NCBI GenBank assembly: GCA_937968035.1
Contig: CALBTS010000596.1
Location: forward strand, 1-30,487
Source: an uncultured Methanomethylovorans sp.
GTDB lineage: Archaea > Halobacteriota > Methanosarcinia > Methanosarcinales > Methanosarcinaceae
Direction of reading: 5' to 3'
Length of the DNA: 30,487 bases
Shown: positions 16,905-25,842 of the stretch, in pieces
Position numbering within the stretch: the first letter of the stretch is position 1
How the letters are laid out: each line of letters begins with the position of its first letter
Notes under the pieces: model-generated
Told to the model about the DNA's origin: nothing
Databases searched by the model: none
The model's input: the letters and a program-made list of their open reading frames with translations, nothing else
Position numbers and translations under genes: made by a program

Positions 16905-18250
16905 CAGTCTGCCCGCCGATCATTTATACACGAACTACTCTGTGTAAGTTTCAAGAGCATCTGAAGAAAGCGGGATTTTACCTGCCCAGAATCAAAAAGC
17001 TCCTCCGCTATCCGAACAGCATTTTGACTGATTTTCCTTCTTAATGCTTCATCTGCAATCATAGACTTTATGGCATCTTCAAGATCTTCCTTGTTATGCC
17101 TGATAGCACAGACCGCGCATTCATTTATGGCACAAAACCTTGCAAGGGCTGTGTCCGGAGGTCCATAAATCAGAATAGGCGTTCCTGAAATCATATATTC
17201 AGAAGCCTTTGTTGGCATTGAATATCTCACGAATGCCCTTCCGGCGTTATCAAAATCATTCGCTATAACAAGCAGATCAGCGTTTGATAGCACTAAAGGT
17301 AATTCTCTGTAATCCACAGCTGGATTGAATACCACACTTTTAAACAAGTGATATTTATTCCGGAGTTTAGTGTCTATGCTAGCAGATTGTATATGAAATT
17401 TTATATTGTAATCCTTCTTGTTTAAGCTTTCTATAGCTTTTACTACCTCAAAAAACGCATTCTCTATTCCAGGTCCAATTCTACCAGCATAGAGAATTTT
17501 AACCTTTTCTCCGATAAAGAAATCGACTTTGGAATTGGGTCTCCAGATTGATAAATCTATTGGATTATGAAATGCAGTAAATTTCTTATTATATCGTCTC
17601 TCAAATTCAGCTGACATAGCATCACTGATACTCAAATGAAGATCTGTTTTGTTAATGAGCGTCTTCAATTCCTTGTCTATTTTATTATACCAGTATCTTT
17701 TCATTAAGCCCCTTGAGTTTATAGTGGAGGGCCAGTCATCCATAAAATGTATAATTGAGGGCACTTTAAGAAATTCATTTAGAGCTGATGCGAACAGGAT
17801 TGTTTCCCTGGTGGAGAATTGCAGATACAATATGTCAGGATTGAAAGCTTCCACCCAGGCTTTAAATCTATCTGACATCTTCATTGTTTGGGCACAATGG
17901 TAAAATCCAAACCAATGCAGTGTTGGATAAAATACTTTTTCGACAAACAATCTTCTCAGTGACGAGCCAATGAGTCTCTCGGGCTGGGTTTGATGGGCAT
18001 CAATTGTCAAGATCCCTGATTTGAATTTTTTCTGTAATAGGTTTAATGGAAACCGCCACCTAAACTCATCATTTCCGAGAAGATAATAATTTGTACATAT
18101 AGTTGTGGTAACGTTATGCATCAGATGTCCAATCGCAGCAACGGCAACTCTATCCTTGTCCCACCCTGCAAACAGATTCGACAGAGTAATCCCTCCTCCT
18201 GTACAATTGTTAAAAGATTGTCCATAAATAAGTACTCTGGGTAGTGACAT
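16904..18250 (-). CDS. GT-B glycosyltransferase, GGGITL paralogue A
   Basis: This 448-residue protein belongs to a three-member paralogous set in the window. It opens with a Rossmann strand and GGGITLSNLFAGW (18-30), has NDEFRWRFPLNLL (60-72), IIHFMDDWPSTI (166-177), LHLSISDAMSAEF (204-216), FHNP (227-230) and ends its donor domain with MPTKASEYMISGTPIL (345-360). These motifs recur nearly unchanged in the gene at 23150-24469. The domain order and the GRIGPGIENAF donor-domain start fit GT-B enzymes, but the E-x7-E pair is replaced by the TKASEY pattern. It lies 37 bases after the aminotransferase gene and overlaps the next glycosyltransferase by one base. Donor and acceptor are unknown. Confidence 0.8.
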   Translation of the reverse strand: MSLPRVLIYGQSFNNCTGGGITLSNLFAGWDKDRVAVAAIGHLMHNVTTTICTNYYLLGNDEFRWRFPLNLLQKKFKSGILTIDAHQTQPERLIGSSLRRLFVEKVFYPTLHWFGFYHCAQTMKMSDRFKAWVEAFNPDILYLQFSTRETILFASALNEFLKVPSIIHFMDDWPSTINSRGLMKRYWYNKIDKELKTLINKTDLHLSISDAMSAEFERRYNKKFTAFHNPIDLSIWRPNSKVDFFIGEKVKILYAGRIGPGIENAFFEVVKAIESLNKKDYNIKFHIQSASIDTKLRNKYHLFKSVVFNPAVDYRELPLVLSNADLLVIANDFDNAGRAFVRYSMPTKASEYMISGTPILIYGPPDTALARFCAINECAVCAIRHNKEDLEDAIKSMIADEALRRKISQNAVRIAEELFDSGQVKSRFLQMLLKLTQSSSCINDRRAD

Positions 18251-18287
18251 AAGCAGGGTGTGTTAGTGAATACCGGCTTTTTAATAA

Positions 18288-19418
18288 TTATGCCAGAGCA
18301 TTTCTAAGTTCTTCCGCAATATACTTAACTTGAGTACTGGTCAATGAACCATACATGGGTAAGGTGATAAGGTTGTCGCTGACGTACTCAGTTTTGGGCA
18401 AATTTGCTCTATAGTCCCTATAAATCTTGAAGCGATGAACAGCTGGATAATGAATACTTGTCTGTATGCCAGAATTTGCCATCCTGTCACGGATCAAGTC
18501 CCGCCTGTCTGCATCAGAGTCTTTAAGAATTACCGTAAAGATATAATTTGAACTGAATTCCCCGTATCCTCTGAAAGGAATGTAAATTTTGTCAAGTCCA
18601 CCCAGTAAATGCAAGTATTCAGCCCTTATTTCAGACCTCCTGATAATATCCGGGTGAAGTTTACTCAATTGAACAAGGCCTATTGCTGCGTGGATGTCAT
18701 CCATTCTGTAATTATATCCCAATTCGATAACATCATATGAGGTCGAGTGTCCTTTTGACCTTTCGAATGAAAGCGATGTCATTCCATGCGAACGAAGTAA
18801 CCTGGCACGGTAATTAAGATCATCATCATTCGTAATAATCATCCCTCCTTCACCAGTGCTTATATTTTTATTTGAAAAGAAACTGAAACAACCTACATTG
18901 CCTATGGTTCCAAGCCTCCTTTCTTTATACACAGACATCGGTCCGTGGCAAGCATCCTCTATTACTTTTAAGTTATGCTTATAGGCAATAGACATAATTC
19001 TGTCCATGTCACACGCAAAGCCACCGTAGTGCATTACCATAATGGCTCTGGTTTTCGATGTAATCTTTCGCTCTATCTCATCCGGATCAATCGTGAGATC
19101 TTCCAGACTTTTTATATCAGCAAAGACCGGTACCGCGCCTGCATACCTGATTGCATTACAAGTTGCTACAAATGTAAGCGAGGGACAAATTATCTCATCA
19201 CCAGGTTCTATTGAACAAAGTGACATCGCAAGATGCAACGAAACAGTACAATTTGATACTGCAATTGCATATTTTACATTCAATAGTTCTGCAAATCTCT
19301 CTTCAAACTCGAGCACCCTGGGCCCTGCAGATATCCATTTTGAATTTATAACGTCAACAACAGCCCTGGCCTCCTCAAAGTTAAAATTAAGGTCAAATAA
19401 TGGTATTTTATAACTCAT
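18288..19418 (-). CDS. DegT/DnrJ/EryC1/StrS-family PLP aminotransferase
   Basis: The 376-residue enzyme has the signatures of sugar aminotransferases. These are SKWISAGPRVLEFEERF (26-42), the cofactor-phosphate region SNCTVSLHLA (55-64), Asp155 in VIEDACHG that contacts the pyridine nitrogen, and the Schiff-base lysine Lys184 in FFSNKNISTGEGG. It should transfer an amino group, typically from glutamate, to a keto-sugar nucleotide. The gene directly upstream encodes a 4,6-dehydratase that could make the 4-keto-6-deoxy substrate, so the product is likely a 4-amino-4,6-dideoxy sugar. The motif around the lysine differs from the SFNGNK form I associate with LegC, so it may not be a true legionaminate-pathway enzyme. 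The family is firm, the substrate inferred. Confidence 0.9.
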   Translation of the reverse strand: MSYKIPLFDLNFNFEEARAVVDVINSKWISAGPRVLEFEERFAELLNVKYAIAVSNCTVSLHLAMSLCSIEPGDEIICPSLTFVATCNAIRYAGAVPVFADIKSLEDLTIDPDEIERKITSKTRAIMVMHYGGFACDMDRIMSIAYKHNLKVIEDACHGPMSVYKERRLGTIGNVGCFSFFSNKNISTGEGGMIITNDDDLNYRARLLRSHGMTSLSFERSKGHSTSYDVIELGYNYRMDDIHAAIGLVQLSKLHPDIIRRSEIRAEYLHLLGGLDKIYIPFRGYGEFSSNYIFTVILKDSDADRRDLIRDRMANSGIQTSIHYPAVHRFKIYRDYRANLPKTEYVSDNLITLPMYGSLTSTQVKYIAEELRNALA

Positions 19419-19510
19419 ACAATCAATTCTTTATAATAAATTCCTTTCAGATCATTCACTTTTATAATGCACTTATTTATCAGTATTTGTCAATGTATAC
19501 TGTATGCCCA

Positions 19511-20491
19511 CTAGAGATTGTATATTTCAGATTTATACTTACTCAGGTTACTTTTGCGTGTAAACCATTCAATTGTCTCTTTGAGACCCTGTTCAAGGCT
19601 GTACTCTGGATGCCATCCGGTTAATGAGGCAATCAGGCTATTATCGCCCAGTAACCGGTATACTTCAGAGTTTTTAGGTCTTTTCCTTTGATCTTCGGCA
19701 ATGATTGTCGCATCACAGTTCATTAGTTTCCTGATAAGCTCAAATAATTTTTTCATAGATATCTCCGAACCGGAAGCTATGTTAACCTCCAGACCTATTG
19801 CTTCTTCACAGTTTGCAAGAGCATGAAATCCACGGCATATGTCTTTCACATAGTTTAAGTCCCGCGTTGGAGTCAAATCTCCCAGCTTTACATTTCTTGT
19901 ATTACTCGCTAGCTGAGTTATGATGGTAGGAATTACCGCCCTGGCCGATTGTCTTGGACCATAAGTATTGAAAGGCCTTACAATGACTACGGGAAGGTTA
20001 AAGGCATTATGAAAACTCAATGCAATGGCATCTGCGGAAATTTTTGTAGCTGAGTAAGGTGATTGTGGCTGCTTAGGGTGTTTCTCATCAATCGGGACAT
20101 ATCTGGCAGTACCATATACTTCCGACGTGGAGGTGCTCAAAACCTTTATTCCCCCAAGATCCCTCGCAGCCTGACAAATATTTAAAGTTCCCCTTATGTT
20201 GGTATCAACATAACTGTCAGGAGCAATATATGAGTAGGGAATAGCAATCAGAGCTGCCAGATGAAAGACTATTTCAGTGCCATGTATAATTTCTCTGACG
20301 AAATTAGGGTCCCTTATGTCCCCTGAAATCACTTCCAGGTTATGATGAGGGGAGACTTCTTCAATCCATCCCCAATTATTATACGAATTATACTGTACCA
20401 ATGCCCTAACCTTAAATCCCTTTGAAAGAAGAAATTCGGTCAGGTGTGAGCCGATGAAACCATCTGCGCCAGTTACTAGTACTTTTCTCAT
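19511..20491 (-). CDS. legB: NAD-dependent sugar-nucleotide 4,6-dehydratase, LegB-like
   Basis: The 326-residue extended SDR protein has GADGFIG (8-14), GDIRDPNF, HLAALIAIPYSYIAPDSYVDT (a LegB-type hallmark near residue 77), TSTSEVYG (120-127), the catalytic Tyr146 and Lys150 (SPYSATK), FNTYGPRQSARAVIPTIITQ and a C-terminal RPKNSEVYRL and YKSEIYNL. These match the LegB family, which acts on GDP- or UDP-linked N-acetylglucosamine to form the 4-keto-6-deoxy sugar. The neighbouring CBS-domain nucleotidyltransferase and aminotransferase fit the first steps of the same pathway. No legionaminate synthase or hydrolysing epimerase is in the window, so the final sugar may be the amino sugar itself. 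The symbol is used at the family level. Confidence 0.85.
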   Translation of the reverse strand: MRKVLVTGADGFIGSHLTEFLLSKGFKVRALVQYNSYNNWGWIEEVSPHHNLEVISGDIRDPNFVREIIHGTEIVFHLAALIAIPYSYIAPDSYVDTNIRGTLNICQAARDLGGIKVLSTSTSEVYGTARYVPIDEKHPKQPQSPYSATKISADAIALSFHNAFNLPVVIVRPFNTYGPRQSARAVIPTIITQLASNTRNVKLGDLTPTRDLNYVKDICRGFHALANCEEAIGLEVNIASGSEISMKKLFELIRKLMNCDATIIAEDQRKRPKNSEVYRLLGDNSLIASLTGWHPEYSLEQGLKETIEWFTRKSNLSKYKSEIYNL

Positions 20492-20562
20492 TCTTTTTCT
20501 ATTTCTTTAAATCCCAGTAAATACTTCAAAAGATTCTTTAGTTGATTCTAAAATCGGGAAAA

Positions 20563-21633
20563 TCATTTTTTACGTCCATTGATGAATGGCAAATTCTCAA
20601 GTAATCCATAATCAAGCCAGGATCCTTCACTTATAGGAAAAATTCCTACTCTTCCTCTCTTCTTCTTAATTTTAAGTATTAAGTCTGTTATATGAAAGAA
20701 TTTGCCCTTTGGAATAAGCGTTAGCACATCGGCATTGAGGATATAGACCCCGGAATTAATTTTAAAAGTTATTTCAGGTTTTTCAGAAAGTTTTTTTAGT
20801 ATTCCGTCTACCCCTGATTCAATTGTGCCGTATGGTATTTTATAATGTTTCAGAGCTACAATTACAGTAATATCATTTTTATTCTCCATGTGATATCTGT
20901 AAACCTCTGAAAGATCCTGGTTGATTATGATGTCACAATTTGAAACAAAAAAGGTTGAGTTTATTCGGTCTGCCAGCATGTAAAGGCTTCCTGCAGTTCC
21001 AAGAGGCTTTTCCTCCTGGATAAAATGAAAATGATAATCGGGATTATTCAATCCCTGCAGATAGTGCTTTATCATCTCTGCCTTATAGTTCAATGATATT
21101 GTAAACTCATGGCAGCCTGATATTACGAATTTATCCATAATATCTTCAATTATGGTTTTTTCGGTAACAGGAATCAGAGGTTTGGGTAGAACATTAGTCA
21201 ACGGCTTAAGCCTGCTTCCCTCTCCTCCTGCCATAATCACTACCGGAATATTTAGTTTTTCCCTGACCTTGATTTCTCCGCTTAGAATATCTTCCCAAAA
21301 AATTACATCAATCAGATTGTGGCTGTCATCGATTACTGGCATGCATTCGATTCTTTCTTCCAGCATTTTTACCTTGATCAAGGCCAGGTCATCATTTTTC
21401 TTCGCTACTGTAATATCATCCCGAAGAACTTCTGTTACCCGCGTGTCAAGCGGCAGGTTTTTAATAACAGCTCTCTGAATATCACCCACGCTAAGCAAAC
21501 CCAAGAACTTTGATCCATTAAGTATTATTAGTAGCTTTCTTTCCAGGATATCCATCCTTTTTAGAGCAAAAAGTATTGACTCTTCTCCACTTAGAGTGAT
21601 GTTTATGATTTTAGTCTTTTTTACTGGATCCAT
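20563..21633 (-). CDS. CBS-domain sugar-1-phosphate nucleotidyltransferase (PtmE-like)
   Basis: The 356-residue protein joins two CBS domains (about 5-60 and 67-122) to a nucleotidyltransferase domain (129-356). The latter has the nucleotide-binding loop MAGGEGSRLKPLTNVLPKPL (134-153) with the essential lysine in LPKPLIPV, plus a metal-site aspartate in FFVSNCDIIIN. This layout matches PtmE, the guanylyltransferase of the Campylobacter legionaminate pathway that makes GDP-glucosamine. It likely activates the hexosamine phosphate that feeds the dehydratase encoded next (71 bases downstream). The CBS pair may sense an adenosine nucleotide and regulate activity. It sits 8 bases after a GT4 gene. 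The nucleotide specificity is inferred from context only. Confidence 0.87.
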   Translation of the reverse strand: MDPVKKTKIINITLSGEESILFALKRMDILERKLLIILNGSKFLGLLSVGDIQRAVIKNLPLDTRVTEVLRDDITVAKKNDDLALIKVKMLEERIECMPVIDDSHNLIDVIFWEDILSGEIKVREKLNIPVVIMAGGEGSRLKPLTNVLPKPLIPVTEKTIIEDIMDKFVISGCHEFTISLNYKAEMIKHYLQGLNNPDYHFHFIQEEKPLGTAGSLYMLADRINSTFFVSNCDIIINQDLSEVYRYHMENKNDITVIVALKHYKIPYGTIESGVDGILKKLSEKPEITFKINSGVYILNADVLTLIPKGKFFHITDLILKIKKKRGRVGIFPISEGSWLDYGLLENLPFINGRKK

Positions 21634-21641
21634 AATATATC

Positions 21642-22925
21642 TTACGATAGAAGGGTGTTATTTGAAATTTTATCTTCCTTAAAAGCGCGGATCACATCTT
21701 TGTATATTTCTTTCAGAATTTCTGCTGATCTGGCATTGTCAAATTCCTCTGATGCAAATGCCTTAGCCGTTTCTCCCATTTTTATCTGCATTTCGGGATT
21801 ATTCAGCAATATTATCAACTCCTGAACTAATCCATCGATATTACCCTGCTCAACAAGAATAATATTTCTATTTTCCTTATTTAGATCAGGAATCCCTCCA
21901 GTTCTGTAGCTGATTACGGGCAGTCCGAGTAGCATGCTTTCAACAATAGTACCAGGAATGGTGTCATTATACGTGGGCAATACAACTATTCTGGCTTTCA
22001 TGACTTCAAGATGCATATCTCGCTGCGAGGGGATAAATCCCTTGAATTCAATGTTTTTTACGAGTCCGAGATTTATGATTTTTTCCTGAAGCGACCTGAT
22101 ATAATCCGCATCCCCATGGCCAATGATTATCAAGCTGATATCAGGCTTGGTCATGCTTAACTTAGAAACGGCTGTTATGAGATCTTCTATTCCTTTCATT
22201 CTAGTTATCCTTGCAAAAAAGGCAAGATCATATTTTTTTATTGGAATTTCATCAATTACTGTTTTGGCGAAAGGTAGATGAAACCAATGTACCACAGCAG
22301 AATGATTGAGTGATTTGATTTGCTTTTCAGTTGATGTATCTTCGATAGCGTAGTGTTTAATCTTCTGGCAGATCTCCTTTTCAACTGCAATCCTTCTCAT
22401 AACCATTTTTGGGTCTCCTGTTCTAACCTCATTGTTAAGTGAGATAAAACCTTGTATCGTAACCAATACTGGATAGTTCTTGATTTTTAGCACTGATGAG
22501 GAGTAATATGCATTTTCGGCTCCTATCAGATTTACCAAATCTGGCTTAATTTCATTAACTAACTTAATAACTTGCCTGTTAAATGGCAGGAATCTAGTCA
22601 GATAATCCATGTCTAGCCATCTAGGCCATCTTCTTCTTGAGAAAGGGATCCCTAGTTTTATAAAATGATAGTGTATATTGTCTTGGTCTATGTTTGTATG
22701 CTTTAAAATTGAGTACATGGGTGCAATCACATGCAACTCAATATCTCTTCTCTTATGAAACTCCTTTATACCCAGTGTAACCCAGGGAGCTAGTTCCTTG
22801 ACGTCTTCCCTTATTCCCAGCCACTCCTTGACGTTTGTATTCATAAAGTGGCATATCCATACTATCTTCAAGCCCTTAGAAGGTGTTCTATATGAAAAAT
22901 TGGCCATGTCAATATATAAAGGCAT
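21642..22925 (-). CDS. GT4-family glycosyltransferase
   Basis: The 427-residue enzyme begins with a short extension before the first strand KIVWICHFMN (20-29); Met7 is an alternative start. The donor domain opens at LAFFARITRMKGIEDLI (234-250), followed by IIIGHGDADYIRSL. The donor motif reads Asp321-x7-Glu329 in NDTIPGTIVESM, with Asp in place of the usual first Glu, then GLPVISYRTGGIPDLN. A retaining GT-B mechanism is expected, with action on lipid-linked glycan intermediates. A 224-base gap separates it from the upstream paralogous glycosyltransferase, the largest gap between same-strand genes in the run, so it may have its own promoter. Substrate unknown. Confidence 0.88.
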   Translation of the reverse strand: MPLYIDMANFSYRTPSKGLKIVWICHFMNTNVKEWLGIREDVKELAPWVTLGIKEFHKRRDIELHVIAPMYSILKHTNIDQDNIHYHFIKLGIPFSRRRWPRWLDMDYLTRFLPFNRQVIKLVNEIKPDLVNLIGAENAYYSSSVLKIKNYPVLVTIQGFISLNNEVRTGDPKMVMRRIAVEKEICQKIKHYAIEDTSTEKQIKSLNHSAVVHWFHLPFAKTVIDEIPIKKYDLAFFARITRMKGIEDLITAVSKLSMTKPDISLIIIGHGDADYIRSLQEKIINLGLVKNIEFKGFIPSQRDMHLEVMKARIVVLPTYNDTIPGTIVESMLLGLPVISYRTGGIPDLNKENRNIILVEQGNIDGLVQELIILLNNPEMQIKMGETAKAFASEEFDNARSAEILKEIYKDVIRAFKEDKISNNTLLS

Positions 22926-23149
22926 TCATTTCAGAATTGTACTACAACTAGAAACATGTAAGGACATTAATCCGCACAGGTTAAATACTATCTTGTAAAA
23001 TCATTACTACCATCTGAAGTATACAATTAAGAACCTAGTAAAATGTAAGATATTAACGACAAATTTGACATCTATAGTACATTTATTGCTGCTAAATCCT
23101 GTAACACTTATATTGTGACTTGATTTTATCCTTTAGCAATTCTTCAAAA
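22926..23149 (-). promoter_or_regulatory. AT-rich gap with possible internal promoter for the distal half of the operon
   Basis: No gene is visible in these 224 bases. On the minus strand a TAATTTTG (23152 down to 23145) matches the Bacteroidetes -7 consensus TAnnTTTG exactly and overlaps the stop codon of the upstream gene. A TTG on the same strand (23169-23167) is only 14 bases upstream, closer than the expected spacing of about 20, so the match is partial. A start here would give a leader of about 210 bases. Confidence 0.25.
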
Positions 23150-24469
23150 TTACCTATTCTTTGTGGCAATTAATAAGTCATGAAATTCCCTGCGGACTTT
23201 TTCTCCATCAAATCTTTCTCTTGCAATTTTATATGCATTTTGGCTTATTGTTTCCCTGTATTGTCCGTCATGGATTAAAACATTTAGAGCATTGTTTAAA
23301 GCGCTCCGTTCAAACGTGGTTACACAATAGCCACAATTATGAGCCATAAAAAACCGGCAGACCGCAGTCTCTTCGGGAGCGAGTATAAGTATCGGCGTTC
23401 CGGAAAACATATACTCAGATGCTTTTGTTGGAATCGAAAATTTTGAAAACTTCAAGCCTGCACTAGTAAAATCCATCGGCAACAGTAAAAGGTCATATTC
23501 CTTCATTAAAGTCCACACTCTCTCATATTTTACAGGATTATAAATATTTACATTTCTCAAGTGACCGATTTCTTCCATCTCAGGTGTTTTGTTGTCTTTT
23601 GAAAAGATGTCAAAGACAACCGGGAAATGGTCATCATAATGTTGGGATATGTGATTGGCAAACCATACAATACTATTCTTATTTGCTGTTCCTATTCTCC
23701 CTAAATAAAGAATTCTAAAGTGTTTAGATGGAGCTTCTTTATTTAGAGTTAATTCAGTTTCAGCTAAATTATTAACCGGATTATGGAACGCTTTAAAAAC
23801 TTTGTTGTATCGTCTGAAATACTCATCTGACATTGCATCACTAATGCTAAGATGGAGGCTCACCTTGTCAAGTAACCCACGGAATTCCCGATCTATTACT
23901 GTCCTCCAGTAAGTTTTTAAGGGACCATATATACTTATTGTAGTTGGCCAATCATCCATCATGTGTATGATCGCTGGAGTCTCTAGATATTCAATCAATC
24001 TCCTTGAAAATGCTATGCTTTCACGATTGGAAACTTGAAGATATATGAGATCAGGGGCAAAATCCGAAAGCCACTTCTGAAGGTCTAAAGAAAAATTCAA
24101 GCGGGATATGCAATGATGCAAACCAAGCCATTCTATCAATGGATTAATGAAAGAATTTGCAATCCGGTTTTTCAGACCAGTTCTGTGGATTGAGTAATTT
24201 TTTAAACCTGCTCCCTCGAATTTCAGTACACCAGAGGGGTATGACTGCTTGAACATATTTAGTGGGAAAATCCATCTAAATTCTTTATTCCCCAATTGAT
24301 AATAATTTCCGCAGACTTCCCAAGATACTTCATTGAGCATAAATGGATAAGAAAGAACAGCCAATCTCTCCTTAGGCCATCCGAGAAAGAGATTTGTAAG
24401 CGTAATGCCTCCGCCTGAATAGCTATTAAATGGCTGGTAAAAGATTAATATCTTAGGGTAATCCTTCAT
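23150..24469 (-). CDS. GT-B glycosyltransferase, GGGITL paralogue B
   Basis: This 439-residue protein is a close relative of the product of 16904-18250. Shared blocks include GGGITLTNLFLGW (19-31), NKEFRWIFPLNMF (61-73), IIHMMDDWPTTI (167-178), LHLSISDAMSDEY (205-217), AFHNPV (227-232) and IPTKASEYMFSGTPIL (346-361). The donor domain starts at FRILYLGRIGTANKN (251-265). The layout is GT-B, but the usual E-x7-E is replaced by the TKASEY form. Its start codon overlaps the stop of paralogue C as ATGA, so the pair is translationally coupled and probably arose by tandem duplication. It should act in glycan assembly; donor unknown. Confidence 0.8.
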   Translation of the reverse strand: MKDYPKILIFYQPFNSYSGGGITLTNLFLGWPKERLAVLSYPFMLNEVSWEVCGNYYQLGNKEFRWIFPLNMFKQSYPSGVLKFEGAGLKNYSIHRTGLKNRIANSFINPLIEWLGLHHCISRLNFSLDLQKWLSDFAPDLIYLQVSNRESIAFSRRLIEYLETPAIIHMMDDWPTTISIYGPLKTYWRTVIDREFRGLLDKVSLHLSISDAMSDEYFRRYNKVFKAFHNPVNNLAETELTLNKEAPSKHFRILYLGRIGTANKNSIVWFANHISQHYDDHFPVVFDIFSKDNKTPEMEEIGHLRNVNIYNPVKYERVWTLMKEYDLLLLPMDFTSAGLKFSKFSIPTKASEYMFSGTPILILAPEETAVCRFFMAHNCGYCVTTFERSALNNALNVLIHDGQYRETISQNAYKIARERFDGEKVRREFHDLLIATKNR

Positions 24470-25842
24470 CTTGCGGCTTTTATCAAAGAGTTGCGGAAAC
24501 TTTCTTTTACGAAATCAGATCGACTGTCGGATATTGCTGTCTTAATTGCATTCCTACTTACTTCTTCTCTTAAATCAATATCTGTACACAGCAACATTAT
24601 TTTCTCTTCAAGCCTACTTCTGTCCTGATTAGTAACAACAATACCTGCATTATGCATTTTAAAATAGTGGCTCATAGCAGATGAATCAGGCACATAGATC
24701 AGTACAGGTACTCCTGAAATCATCCCTTCGGAAGTCCTAGTCGATAATGAAAGTCTAGAATACTCTTGTGCTTTTTTATCAAAATCCAGACATAAATAGA
24801 AGATGTCATAATTGCTTACTAATAACGGTACCTCATCAACAGAAACTGGATTCTTGAGATTTACCCCTAGCAATCGTTTTGTTCTGGAATTGAATCGTTT
24901 GTTCTTATCATAGGAATAAATATCAATCTCTACTCGCTTCCCCTTCCTATTCAGCGAATCAACAGCAAGACACATGTCCAGAAGTGTAAAGAATGTCGGG
25001 GGGAAGAGACGGCCTGTATATATGATTTTTAAGACGTTATTGCTACAATTTAAATCCTTCTTTTGAAATGGCAGCCACTTATCCAAATCAACCGGATTCC
25101 TAAAATGGTCAAAACGTCTTCCATAGCGTAACTGGTATTCCGTTGCCATTGCCTCAGAAATGCATAAGCATTCGCTTGCATTCACAATCAATTGCTTGAA
25201 CTGAGACTCAATATAGTTCTGGCGTTTGTGTCTCTTGATTAAGCTTCTATTGTTGTATCGAACGCTATCATCCATAATGTGAATGACATATGGAATATGT
25301 AACTCCTCAAAAAGGCGATTGCCAAAAGTCATTACTTCTGTATAAAATGGTCGTATATAAATCAGATCAGGGTTGAATTCCAAAATCCATCTCTTCAAAG
25401 TATCGCTTACTTTAATTGAATTAAATAATGGTGTTATACCAATCAATTCCAGTATTTTGTTGAAATTATTACGCATTGATCCCTTGATCTTGCTAATTGC
25501 AGAATTATGGTGCTTCAGAGAAGAGCCTCCTACTTTATGAGCAAAATTTATTGGTCCGGACTTAATCCGACTCTGCATGAAATAAAAAGGAAAAGGATAC
25601 CTTATTTCTTCCCAACCTAATTGATAAAAACTATATTTTAATCCCGGATCTGTTTCAGCTATTCTGTCAGTGATTACTCCAATTTTGTCAACAGGCCAAT
25701 CACTGAATAGATTTTTCAATGTTATGCCACCGCCAGATTTGGTCTGAAATGTAGAACCAATAATTAGGACTTTGGGGTATTGAAACCTGCCGTCATCTTC
25801 ATTTTCATTCACTCTTGGATTAATATCTGCCTCTCTTAACAT
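24466..25842 (-). CDS. GT-B glycosyltransferase, GGGITL paralogue C (most diverged)
   Basis: The 458-residue product has a polar N-terminal extension of about 21 residues before PKVLIIGSTFQTKSGGGITL. It keeps GGGITLKNLFSDW (37-49), VIHIMDDSVRY (186-196), LCISEAMATEY (226-236) and FRNPVDLDKW (247-256), placing it with the genes at 16904 and 23150. It departs from them at the donor site: LSTRTSEGMISGVPVL (366-381) has Arg and Gly where the others have Lys and Tyr. This may mean altered donor specificity or weakened activity. The donor domain starts at LKIIYTGRLFPPTF (271-284). It follows the polymerase gene after 142 bases without an evident gene and overlaps paralogue B by four bases. Confidence 0.76.
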   Translation of the reverse strand: MLREADINPRVNENEDDGRFQYPKVLIIGSTFQTKSGGGITLKNLFSDWPVDKIGVITDRIAETDPGLKYSFYQLGWEEIRYPFPFYFMQSRIKSGPINFAHKVGGSSLKHHNSAISKIKGSMRNNFNKILELIGITPLFNSIKVSDTLKRWILEFNPDLIYIRPFYTEVMTFGNRLFEELHIPYVIHIMDDSVRYNNRSLIKRHKRQNYIESQFKQLIVNASECLCISEAMATEYQLRYGRRFDHFRNPVDLDKWLPFQKKDLNCSNNVLKIIYTGRLFPPTFFTLLDMCLAVDSLNRKGKRVEIDIYSYDKNKRFNSRTKRLLGVNLKNPVSVDEVPLLVSNYDIFYLCLDFDKKAQEYSRLSLSTRTSEGMISGVPVLIYVPDSSAMSHYFKMHNAGIVVTNQDRSRLEEKIMLLCTDIDLREEVSRNAIKTAISDSRSDFVKESFRNSLIKAAR

